Below, in pieces: positions 1 to 5,178 of a stretch of 5,178 bases of DNA (the first letter of the stretch is position 1; each line of letters opens with the position of its first letter). The notes beneath the pieces are model-generated. The model saw nothing but the letters and a program-made list of their open reading frames with translations. It ran no database searches and had not been told where the DNA came from. The stretch is from the NCBI GenBank assembly GCA_016794945.1, contig JAEUIX010000228.1, forward strand, positions 1-5,178. The letters run 5' to 3'. The stretch comes from Phycisphaerae bacterium. Its GTDB lineage: Bacteria; Planctomycetota; Phycisphaerae; Phycisphaerales; UBA1924. The position numbers were made by a program, and so were the translations under genes.

Positions 1-390
1 GGGGACGCGGCCGCGGTGGTGCTGGACGATGTCGCGCGCGGCGGCGAGCAGGAGGCGGGCGCGCCGGTAGTAGCCGAGGCCGGCCCAGAGGGCCATGACG
101 CGGGGCTCGTCGGCGCGGGCGAGGTGCGCGGGGGTGGGGAACTCGGCGATGAAGCGGGCGAAGGGCGCGACGATGCGGGCCACCTGGGTCTGCTGGAGCA
201 TGGCCTCGGCGACGAGGCAGTGCCAGGGGTCGCGCGGGGTGGGAGGGGAAGCCAGGTCGGTGCGCCAGGGCAGGGGCCGTGCGGCGCGCGGGAACCAGGC
301 GTCGAGGGCGGCGGCGACGGCGCGGGGATCGAACGGCACGCCGGGCTTCGTGCGGGCTGCGGAGCGGGGGTGGGCCGGTGCGCGGGCCAT
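1..390 (-). CDS. mutY: A/G-specific adenine DNA glycosylase MutY, N-terminal part (cut by window edge)
   Basis: MutY removes adenine mispaired with 8-oxoguanine in the cytoplasm, preventing G:C to T:A transversions. ATG at 390 begins a frame of exactly 130 codons that runs off the left edge; the E. coli enzyme has about 350 residues. Visible landmarks are LPWR (40-43), the glycosylase signature EAMLQQTQV (62-70) and GLGYYRRAR (104-112). By alignment from memory, E62 matches the E. coli catalytic acid Glu37 and Y107 matches Tyr82. The helix-hairpin-helix with the catalytic Asp, the 4Fe-4S cysteines and the C-terminal 8-oxoG recognition domain would lie outside the window. Compared with E. coli there are about 25 extra N-terminal residues and about 7 extra between LPWR and the signature. 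The start lies 4 bp after the upstream channel gene's stop and has no clear Shine-Dalgarno, so translational coupling is likely. LPWR together with MLQQTQV separates it from endonuclease III. Confidence 0.95.
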   Translation of the reverse strand, partial: MARAPAHPRSAARTKPGVPFDPRAVAAALDAWFPRAARPLPWRTDLASPPTPRDPWHCLVAEAMLQQTQVARIVAPFARFIAEFPTPAHLARADEPRVMALWAGLGYYRRARLLLAAARDIVQHHRGRVP

Positions 391-394
391 GGGC

Positions 395-1471
395 TCAGCC
401 GGGGCGCTGGATCTCGACGGCGGTGGGGTAGGCGAAGCCGGCGCCCATGCCGGGGAATCGCTCCAGCAGTTCGAGGTTCACCGCCTGCTGCACGTCGGCG
501 TAGCGGTTGAAGTCGGGCGAGTTGACGAAGTAGACGCATTCGAACTCCAGGGCGTAGGCCCCGAGGTTGCGCAGGTGGCAGCGGTCGACGCGGACGCCGG
601 GGTGACGCAGAAGCGCTTCGCGGACCACGTCGGGGATGGCGCGGAGCACCGCCGGCGGCGTCTCGTACGGCACGCCGAAGGTGAACGAGGCGCGGCGCTC
701 CTGCATGCGCTTGAAGTTCTGGATGCGGCTCTTGAGCAGGTCGCTGTTGGCGAAGATGAGCTGCTCGCCGGAGAGCGCGCGCACGCGGGTGGTCTTGATG
801 CCGATGTGCTCGACCGTGCCGCGGCTCTCGCCGACGGTGATGAAATCGCCGACGACGAACGGCTTGTCGAGGATGATGGACAGCGAGCCGAAGAGGTCCG
901 AGAGGATGTTCTGGACCGCCAGCGCGACGGCGATGCCGCCGACGCCCAGGCCGGCGAGCATGGGCGTGACCTTGACGCCCATGTTGTCGAGCGCCAGCAG
1001 GACGATGACCGCGCCCAGGGCGAACATCGCGACGAATCGCAGCACGCCGATGGCGGTGACCAGGCCGGGGTCGGGCACGCCGTTGTTGCCCGACGCCGAG
1101 CGCGCCAGCAGCGACTGCACCGCGAAGTTGACCAGCAGGCGGCTGGAGATGATGAGCTGGATCGCCGCGGCGGCGACGGCGGCGGCGCGCAGGCCGTTGG
1201 CGACGGCGGGGGCGACCTCGAGCACCTGGGCCCCGAGCGTGAGCGAGACGACGAAGACCAGCAGGGGCCGGATGTCCGAGAGGATCTCGACGGCCAGGTC
1301 ATCGACGCGGGTGGTGGTTCGGGCGGCGATGCGGCGCAGGCGGGAGAGGACGATGCGCTTGACGGTCCAGAGGATGACCTGCACGCCCAGGGCCAGCGCC
1401 AGGGCGATGAGCCAGGACTCGACGGGGTTGTCGAGCAGGCGGTAGGCGAGGACTTTTTCGAGCGTCTCCAT
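395..1471 (-). CDS. MscS-family small-conductance mechanosensitive ion channel
   Basis: This 358-residue inner-membrane channel should open under membrane tension to release solutes on hypo-osmotic shock. Hydrophobic segments lie at about 19-42, 69-90, 93-118 and 140-162. They are followed by the pore-lining Gly/Ala-rich helix (172-187, AGLGVGGIAVALAVQN) and the family signature through LDKPFVVGDFI (201-211). The beta-domain follows: GTVEHIGIKTTRVR (218-231), ANSDLL (241-246), a PYET element (268-271), and a terminal FAYPTAVEI strand (346-354) that resembles the usual FPFPQ motif. E. coli MscS has 286 residues and three membrane helices, so this protein carries about two extra helices, as many MscS paralogues do. 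The ATG at 1471 has no obvious Shine-Dalgarno. It lies 27 bp behind the tolC-like stop and 4 bp before mutY, implying one transcript. Family assignment is firm; ion preference and subtype (YnaI- or YbdG-like) cannot be read here. Confidence 0.95.
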   Translation of the reverse strand: METLEKVLAYRLLDNPVESWLIALALALGVQVILWTVKRIVLSRLRRIAARTTTRVDDLAVEILSDIRPLLVFVVSLTLGAQVLEVAPAVANGLRAAAVAAAAIQLIISSRLLVNFAVQSLLARSASGNNGVPDPGLVTAIGVLRFVAMFALGAVIVLLALDNMGVKVTPMLAGLGVGGIAVALAVQNILSDLFGSLSIILDKPFVVGDFITVGESRGTVEHIGIKTTRVRALSGEQLIFANSDLLKSRIQNFKRMQERRASFTFGVPYETPPAVLRAIPDVVREALLRHPGVRVDRCHLRNLGAYALEFECVYFVNSPDFNRYADVQQAVNLELLERFPGMGAGFAYPTAVEIQRPG

Positions 1472-1498
1472 GACGCGGGGACGATACGCCGCGCGGGG

Positions 1499-3325
1499 TC
1501 AGGGATTCGAGGGCGCGGGGGGCGCGGCGGGCGCGGCGGGCTGCATGTCGCCGGCGGGCGTGGGCGCGGGCTGTGTGGGCCGTGCGGGGGGCGTTGCGTC
1601 GGGCAGGCCGGGCAGGGGCGCGAGGGCGCCGTCGCGTTCGACGCGGATCTGGCCGGTGGCCAGGAGGTAGTCGAGCACGGCGTTGTAGAGGTCGCTGCGT
1701 GCCTGGTCGCGCGCGTTGCGCGCCTGGAGCAGGGCGCTGGCGGTGTCGACGACCTGCTGGGCGGTGACCTCGTCGGCCTTGATCTCCTGCTCGCGTGCGC
1801 GGAGCTCGTTGATCTGGACGGACTTTTCGGCGAGGGCCAGGGCGTAGCGGGCGCGGTCGATCTCGCGGACGCGTGAGCGCGCCTCGACGACCACCTGGTC
1901 GCGGAACTCCTCGAGCGAACGCTGGGCCCGTTCGAGGCGGATGGTCGCCTCGCGGAGCTCCAGCCGCTCGATGCGCCGGTCCAGGGGCCAGTTGACGGTG
2001 ATGCCGGCGGAGTAGATGGCGTCGTCGAGCTCGTAGACCACGCCGCCCTCGCGGACGCCGGGCTTGGTGCGCAGGGTGACGGCGCCGGAGAGGTTGGCGT
2101 CGGGCAGCAGCCCGTTCACGGCGACGTTCACCGAGCGGCGGGCGTCGTCGAGCCGGTCGCGCCGGGTCTGCAGGTCGAGGCGGTAGTCCAGGGCCAGGGC
2201 CGTGGCCTCGTCGGGCGTGACCTCGGGCAGGGGCAGCGCGGGGGTGGACTCCTGGATCGCCAGCGGCGCATCGACCGGGAGGCCCAGGCGGATCTTGAAT
2301 CGCTCGAGCGCCAGCACGTACCGCTCGCGCAGGGAGGCGAGCGTTCCGACGGTGCGGAGCACTTCGCTCTCGGCGATGTTGGCCTCGAACTGCGCGATGC
2401 GCCCGGCCTCCAGCAGCGCCCGCGTGCGCACCTGCAGACCCTGGAGCAGCCGGAGGGACTGTTCCTGGCTGGCGATGGCCGCGGCCTGCTGGGCCAGGGA
2501 GAGGTAGTCGCGCGCCAGCGAGACGAGGAAGGAGCGGCGGAACTCCTCGTAGGTTCGGGCGGCGTAGACCAGCTCACGCTCGGCCTGGATGAGGTCCTCG
2601 CGGGCGACCATGCCGGCGCCGCGGAGCAGGGGCTGCGAGGCGGAGAGCACGAGGCTCGAGGCCTGGGTGTAGCGGCCGGTGGCGCTGTCGCGCAGCTGCT
2701 CGGTGGCGTTCCAGACCCAGGCGGCCGCGACCTCGCCGCCGTAGGGCAGGCGCTGGCTGACCGAGAGCGAGTTGATGATGTTGAGCGGGGCGACGTAGGA
2801 GCCGTTGGTGCCGGTGGCGGTGACGACGGCGCTGGTGGAGGCGAACAGTCGCGGGTCCCAGAGGTGGCGTTCCTTGAGCAGGCGGATGGCCGCCAGGAAG
2901 TAGTCCTCCTGCGCGGTCAGGTGCTCGCGGGCGGTTTCCTGTCCCTGGCGGAAGGCGTCCTGGAGCGAGAGCACGCGCACGTCCGAGGGCCGCTGGGCGT
3001 AACCGTCGAGCCGGCGCTGCACGTCGGCGGCTTCCTCGGCCGGGTTGCGCGGCGTGAACCGCAGATCTTCGGTCCGGGGGTTGCGCGACGGGGGCTGCTC
3101 GGTGTACACCGCGCCGGAGCGGGACTCGACCACCGGGCGCGGCCGGGGTGCGGGCTGAATCGCATCGCCGCCGAGGGTGCGGGTGCGTTCGAGCAGGAGC
3201 CGGTCGGTCGCTGCGTCGATGTCGGAGAGATCGGTGGAGCACCCAACAAAGAGTGAACCTGCCAGCAATGATCCCACGGCGATCGAGCAAGATCGGCGCA
3301 GATCGTGGCGAATTGGCGTTCCCAA
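1499..3325 (-). CDS. TolC-family outer-membrane efflux lipoprotein
   Basis: This 608-residue protein should trimerise into an outer-membrane barrel plus periplasmic alpha-helical tunnel, the exit duct of a tripartite efflux or type I secretion system. A basic start (HDLRR) and a hydrophobic stretch lead to FVGC with Cys29, a lipobox with Phe in place of the usual Leu at -3. An N-terminal extension follows (about 30-112). TolC repeat one starts near 115, with barrel strands around SLSVSQRLPYGGEV (186-199) and SQPLLRGAG (230-238), then helices 241-345 ending FKIRLGLP. Repeat two has LPDANLSGAV (407-416), ITVNWPLDRR (442-451), helices 453-545 and the terminal LYNAVLDYLLATGQI (546-560). A Pro/Ala tail fills 571-608. 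The family usually has about 430-490 residues, so both ends are extended. The start is TTG, chosen because GGAG lies 8 nt upstream; the internal GTG at codon 17 would remove the basic n-region. It heads the operon with the MscS and mutY genes; no pump or adaptor gene is visible. Substrate unknown. Confidence 0.93.
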   Translation of the reverse strand: MGTPIRHDLRRSCSIAVGSLLAGSLFVGCSTDLSDIDAATDRLLLERTRTLGGDAIQPAPRPRPVVESRSGAVYTEQPPSRNPRTEDLRFTPRNPAEEAADVQRRLDGYAQRPSDVRVLSLQDAFRQGQETAREHLTAQEDYFLAAIRLLKERHLWDPRLFASTSAVVTATGTNGSYVAPLNIINSLSVSQRLPYGGEVAAAWVWNATEQLRDSATGRYTQASSLVLSASQPLLRGAGMVAREDLIQAERELVYAARTYEEFRRSFLVSLARDYLSLAQQAAAIASQEQSLRLLQGLQVRTRALLEAGRIAQFEANIAESEVLRTVGTLASLRERYVLALERFKIRLGLPVDAPLAIQESTPALPLPEVTPDEATALALDYRLDLQTRRDRLDDARRSVNVAVNGLLPDANLSGAVTLRTKPGVREGGVVYELDDAIYSAGITVNWPLDRRIERLELREATIRLERAQRSLEEFRDQVVVEARSRVREIDRARYALALAEKSVQINELRAREQEIKADEVTAQQVVDTASALLQARNARDQARSDLYNAVLDYLLATGQIRVERDGALAPLPGLPDATPPARPTQPAPTPAGDMQPAAPAAPPAPSNP

Positions 3326-3333
3326 CGGGGATT

Positions 3334-3337
3334 CTCC
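3334..3337 (-). promoter_or_regulatory. Ribosome binding site supporting the TTG start of the tolC-like gene
   Basis: Read on the minus strand, GGAG is followed by 8 nt and then TTG at 3325. No ATG or GTG in the same frame lies close upstream. The spacing is ideal for a Shine-Dalgarno, and this is the main reason for accepting a TTG start here. Confidence 0.65.
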
Positions 3338-3354
3338 GGGGTCTCGTGCGGGGG

Positions 3355-3360
3355 AGTGTA
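3355..3360 (-). promoter_or_regulatory. Possible -10 element for the minus-strand operon
   Basis: The minus strand reads TACACT, matching the TATAAT consensus at 4 of 6 positions, about 30 nt upstream of the TTG start. This would give a short leader that still contains the GGAG site. No convincing -35 box is found 16-18 bp upstream, so this is a weak candidate only. Confidence 0.25.
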
Positions 3361-3379
3361 GCGGAAAAGGGGCGAATCG

Positions 3380-3408
3380 TTGCGGATCGGAGCGCGTTTA
3401 CCTATGGT
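3380..3408 (+). promoter_or_regulatory. Possible sigma70-type promoter for the GH35-like gene
   Basis: TTGCGG (3380-3385) and TATGGT (3403-3408) are separated by exactly 17 bp. They match the -35 consensus at 3 of 6 and the -10 consensus at 4 of 6 positions. The stretch lies in the least GC-rich part of the window and would leave a leader of about 90 nt before the ATG at 3507. In a GC-rich genome such matches can be chance. Confidence 0.35.
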
Positions 3409-3452
3409 TGCCATTCGACCGCCGCGGACGCCCGGCGTGCTCGTATCGGTTC

Positions 3453-3466
3453 GGCGATTGTTCGCC
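3453..3466 (+). other. Small hairpin in the predicted leader of the GH35-like gene
   Basis: GGCGA (3453-3457) and TCGCC (3462-3466) form a perfect 5-bp inverted repeat around a TTGT loop, 40 nt before the start codon. It is too short, and lacks a T-run, to be called a terminator. It could be a minor leader structure or half-sites for a regulator, but an inverted repeat of this size is common by chance at this base composition. Confidence 0.2.
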
Positions 3467-3490
3467 CACCTACAGATGACTCCAGAACGC

Positions 3491-3495
3491 AGGAG
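3491..3495 (+). promoter_or_regulatory. Ribosome binding site of the GH35-like gene
   Basis: AGGAG lies 11 nt before the ATG at 3507, somewhat longer than the optimum of about 7-9. An in-frame TGA at 3477 means the ATG at 3507 is the first usable ATG, so the start is well constrained. Confidence 0.55.
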
Positions 3496-3506
3496 CGCGG
3501 CTCCGA

Positions 3507-5178
3507 ATGGCGAGCATCACCTACGACGGACAGTCATTCCTGATCGATGGTCGGCGGATCTGGCTCGTCGGGGGCACGATCAACGCGACGCTGGTGCCCC
3601 GGGAACATTGGGCGGCGCGGATTCACCAGGCCAAGCAGGCGGGGTTGAACACGATCACGACGGCGGTGCACTGGGCGCGGCACGAGTCGCGCCCGGGGCA
3701 GTTTGATTTCGCGGGTGACGCGGATCTGCGTCACTTCGTGACGCTGGTGGGCCAGGCGGGCATGTACTGCGTGCTGCGGCTGGGGCCGTTCGTCGGCGCG
3801 GGGCTGGACCTGGGCGGACTGCCGCCGTGGCTGCAGCAGCAGAAGGACGTGGCGCTGCGCACCAGCAGCGCGCCGTATCTGGAGGCCGCGTCGCGGTTCT
3901 TCGGCGCGGTGGCCCGGCAGGTGCGCGACCTGCAGGTGTCGGCGCCCAGCGGCGCGGCGGGCGGGCCGATCCTTCTGGTGCAGAACGAGAGCGGCTGGAC
4001 GTGCGGGCACGACGGCCTGGCGACGGCGTACCTGGGGGAATTGAACCGGTACATCCGCGAGTCGGGGTTCGAGGTGCCGATCCTCAACGGCAACGACCTG
4101 TGGTCGGGCGTGGAAGGGGAGATCGACACGTGGACGGGCTCGGGCGAGCTGATGCCGAATCTGCGGCAGTTGGCGACGGTGCGGCCGCTGCAGCCGCGGA
4201 TCGTCTCGTCGCTGCGCGTGGGGCGTGCGTCGGTGTTCGGGCGTGCGGGCGGGGCGGCGATGAGCGGGGAGGAACTGCAGCGGACGCTGGGCGAGGTTCT
4301 GGCGGCCGGCGGGCAGTACAACATCGAGCCGTTCTTCGCGGGGACGCACCACGGGTTCTGGGCTGGGCGTGAGCCGGGGCCGGAGGGCGGCTGGCTGACG
4401 CCCGGGGCGGTGGATGGCGCGCCGATCGACGAGGCGGGACGCGCGACGGAGCTGCTCGGGCCGCTGCGCCGGGTGAGCCTGTTCGCGTCGCGGTTTGCGC
4501 GGGTGCTCAGCGCGATGGAGCACCGGCGCTTCCAGGTGGCGCTGCGGCCGGCGACGGTGGCGCGAGGGCGGGGCCACTCGGTGGTGCACGCGTCGGGCGG
4601 GCAGGGATCGGTGGCGTACGTGTTCGGGGCGCCGACGCCGGCGCGATCGCGCCAGGCCGAGCAGCCGGCGAGCCTGCTCCTGAGCGACGGCACGGAGCTC
4701 CCGGTCTACCTGGGCGCCAACCCGGTGGCCTGGTGTCTGCTGGACGTGCGGCTGGTGGGCCGTTCGCACCTGGACTATTCGAATCTCAGCGCGATCGCGC
4801 TGGTGGGGCGCGTGCTGGTGGTGGCGGGTCCGGCCGCGACGCCGGCGCGACTGTCGATCAACGGCGCGCCGCTGGAGTTGGACGTGCCCGAGGGCGCTGC
4901 GCCGCTGGTGGTCGATCACGAGGGCGTGGTGGTGGTGGTGTGCGCCGACGAGCAGTTGGCGCGCGTGCAGGTGGCCGACGACGCGGTGTACCTCAACGCC
5001 GTGGGGCTGACCCCGGCGGGCGTGCCGATCGTCGCGGGCAAGGACGAGTCGTGCACGCGGATCAGCGACCAGGGGGTTCGTTCCGAGCTGACGCCGGCGT
5101 CGGGGGCGCGGCCCGGGGGCGCGCGGGCGGGGCCACTCGGTGGTGCACGCGTCGGGCGGGCAGGGGTCGGTGGCGTAC
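3507..5178 (+). CDS. GH35 (beta-galactosidase-family) protein lacking apparent catalytic residues, 3' end cut by window edge
   Basis: The frame from ATG at 3507 stays open for 557 codons to the right edge. GH35 enzymes hydrolyse terminal beta-galactosides with two Glu residues on a TIM barrel. Scaffold motifs appear in order: FLIDG (11-15), VPREHW (30-35), AGLNTITTAVHWARHE (45-60), PGQFDF (63-68), RLGPF (91-95), LGGLPPWL (102-109), GGPILLVQ (152-159), YNIEPFFAGTHHGFWAG (271-287) and APIDEAG (305-311). A beta-rich region (about 342-510) follows. The sugar-contact and catalytic positions look replaced: HYxR by NATL (26-29), CAEW by GAGL (97-100), ENEYG by ESGWT (161-165) and the nucleophile Glu by Ser235. 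There is no signal peptide, so it is probably cytoplasmic. The sequence beyond about 5113 repeats an upstream segment out of frame, so residues from about 537 on are doubtful. The family fold is well supported; hydrolytic activity is doubtful and the substrate unknown. Confidence 0.83.
   Translation, partial: MASITYDGQSFLIDGRRIWLVGGTINATLVPREHWAARIHQAKQAGLNTITTAVHWARHESRPGQFDFAGDADLRHFVTLVGQAGMYCVLRLGPFVGAGLDLGGLPPWLQQQKDVALRTSSAPYLEAASRFFGAVARQVRDLQVSAPSGAAGGPILLVQNESGWTCGHDGLATAYLGELNRYIRESGFEVPILNGNDLWSGVEGEIDTWTGSGELMPNLRQLATVRPLQPRIVSSLRVGRASVFGRAGGAAMSGEELQRTLGEVLAAGGQYNIEPFFAGTHHGFWAGREPGPEGGWLTPGAVDGAPIDEAGRATELLGPLRRVSLFASRFARVLSAMEHRRFQVALRPATVARGRGHSVVHASGGQGSVAYVFGAPTPARSRQAEQPASLLLSDGTELPVYLGANPVAWCLLDVRLVGRSHLDYSNLSAIALVGRVLVVAGPAATPARLSINGAPLELDVPEGAAPLVVDHEGVVVVVCADEQLARVQVADDAVYLNAVGLTPAGVPIVAGKDESCTRISDQGVRSELTPASGARPGGARAGPLGGARVGRAGVGGV
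4555..4619 (+). repeat. Direct repeat, copy 1 (in frame inside the GH35-like gene)
   Basis: This 65-bp segment matches 5114-5178 at 62 positions; the core 4566-4619 matches 53 of 54. It encodes residues 354-371 of the GH35-like protein, at the start of the beta-rich domain, and reads sensibly in the gene's frame. The offset between copies is 559 bp, which is not a multiple of three. Confidence 0.9.
5114..5178 (+). repeat. Direct repeat, copy 2 (out of frame, ends at window edge)
   Basis: This copy runs up to the last base of the window, so its true length is unknown. The three differences from copy 1 are T to G at 5117, A to C at 5124 and A to G at 5166. Read in copy 1's frame, the last two are synonymous (CGA/CGC Arg, GGA/GGG Gly). 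The host gene is in another frame here and gives a Gly/Arg-rich string. The copy's own frame has a TGA at 5089-5091, so the shift must lie between about 5092 and 5125. It may be an assembly chimera or a real partial duplication. Confidence 0.88.

Larger units (their letters stand above)
3326..3506. other. Divergent intergenic region between the tolC-like operon and the GH35-like gene
   Basis: These 181 bp separate two divergently oriented genes and must hold both promoters unless the genes are read from elsewhere. The region contains more A and T than its surroundings, with patches such as GGAAAAGG and GTTTACCTATGG. Besides the sites listed separately, there are no obvious operator palindromes, RNA genes, att sites or strong terminators, and no reading frame in it resembles a gene. 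Confidence 0.7.

Noticed and set aside
1472..1498. Terminator or promoter between the TolC-like and MscS genes
   Set aside because: The 27-bp gap shows no stem-loop with a T-run and no -10/-35 pair, which fits co-transcription.
95..1876. A 593-codon open frame on the plus strand, opposite the MscS and TolC genes
   Set aside because: It lies antisense to two genes with clear family motifs. Its product is a low-complexity Asp/Gly/Ala/Arg-rich string with no domain, and the skewed third bases explain why it lacks stops.
3507..3710. GH42-type or other clan GH-A glycosidase instead of GH35
   Set aside because: The order VPRExW, AGLNTI, LGGLPxWL, GGPI and the later APxxEAG block is characteristic of GH35 and does not fit GH42.
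3534..4919. A 461-codon open frame on the minus strand, opposite the GH35-like gene
   Set aside because: The product is Arg/His/Pro/Gln-rich with no recognisable motif, while the plus strand carries ordered GH35 motifs. It is a composition shadow.
4926..4940. Run of five GTG triplets as a possible slippage or phase-variation tract
   Set aside because: It is in frame and encodes five valines in a beta-strand-like segment. A change of whole triplets would not shift the frame, and runs this short are common in G-rich coding DNA.
5114..5178. Terminal repeat as the end of an insertion sequence or mobile element
   Set aside because: The repeated bases are part of the GH35-like coding sequence. 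There is no transposase, no inverted terminal repeat and no target-site duplication in view.
1..5178. CRISPR arrays, tRNA or rRNA genes, riboswitches, toxin-antitoxin or defence genes
   Set aside because: Nearly all of the window is coding. No repeat-spacer pattern, tRNA cloverleaf, rRNA segment or small paired genes could be seen on either strand.

Overview
This is a very GC-rich bacterial window whose bases and genes point to a Gram-negative (diderm) organism, because one gene encodes a TolC-type outer-membrane channel lipoprotein. The overall flavour (high GC, a TTG start, proline/alanine-rich tails, a GH35-like protein without its catalytic residues) would fit a Planctomycetota/Phycisphaerae genome. 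That placement is an impression, not something the sequence proves.

Layout. Positions 1-3325 hold three genes on the minus strand, packed as one likely operon read in the order tolC-like -> mscS-like -> mutY. The TolC-family outer-membrane factor (3325 to 1499) starts at a TTG codon with a good ribosome binding site. After 27 bp comes an MscS-family mechanosensitive channel (1471 to 395). After only 4 bp comes the adenine DNA glycosylase MutY (390 to the window edge; only the first 130 residues are present). Positions 3326-3506 form a divergent intergenic region with weak promoter-like elements for both directions and one small hairpin. From 3507 to the right edge a single plus-strand reading frame encodes a GH35 (beta-galactosidase-family) protein, still open after 557 residues.

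How the genes work together. The two membrane proteins act in the envelope: an outer-membrane/periplasmic channel and an inner-membrane tension-gated channel. MutY repairs A:8-oxoG mispairs. No RND pump or membrane-fusion protein is visible, so the TolC partner is unknown. The GH35-like gene is transcribed away from the operon and shares only the intergenic region with it.

Two observations stand out. First, the GH35-like protein keeps the family scaffold motifs, but almost every residue expected to touch or cleave the sugar is replaced, which suggests a non-catalytic or re-purposed glycosidase fold. Second, the last 65 bases of the window repeat, at 62 of 65 positions, a segment 559 bp upstream in the same gene. 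The copy is out of frame with the gene, and in its own frame two of its three differences are synonymous. This is either a chimeric contig end or a real frame-shifting partial duplication. The plus strand is G-rich throughout, so plus-strand codons end mostly in G and minus-strand codons mostly in C.
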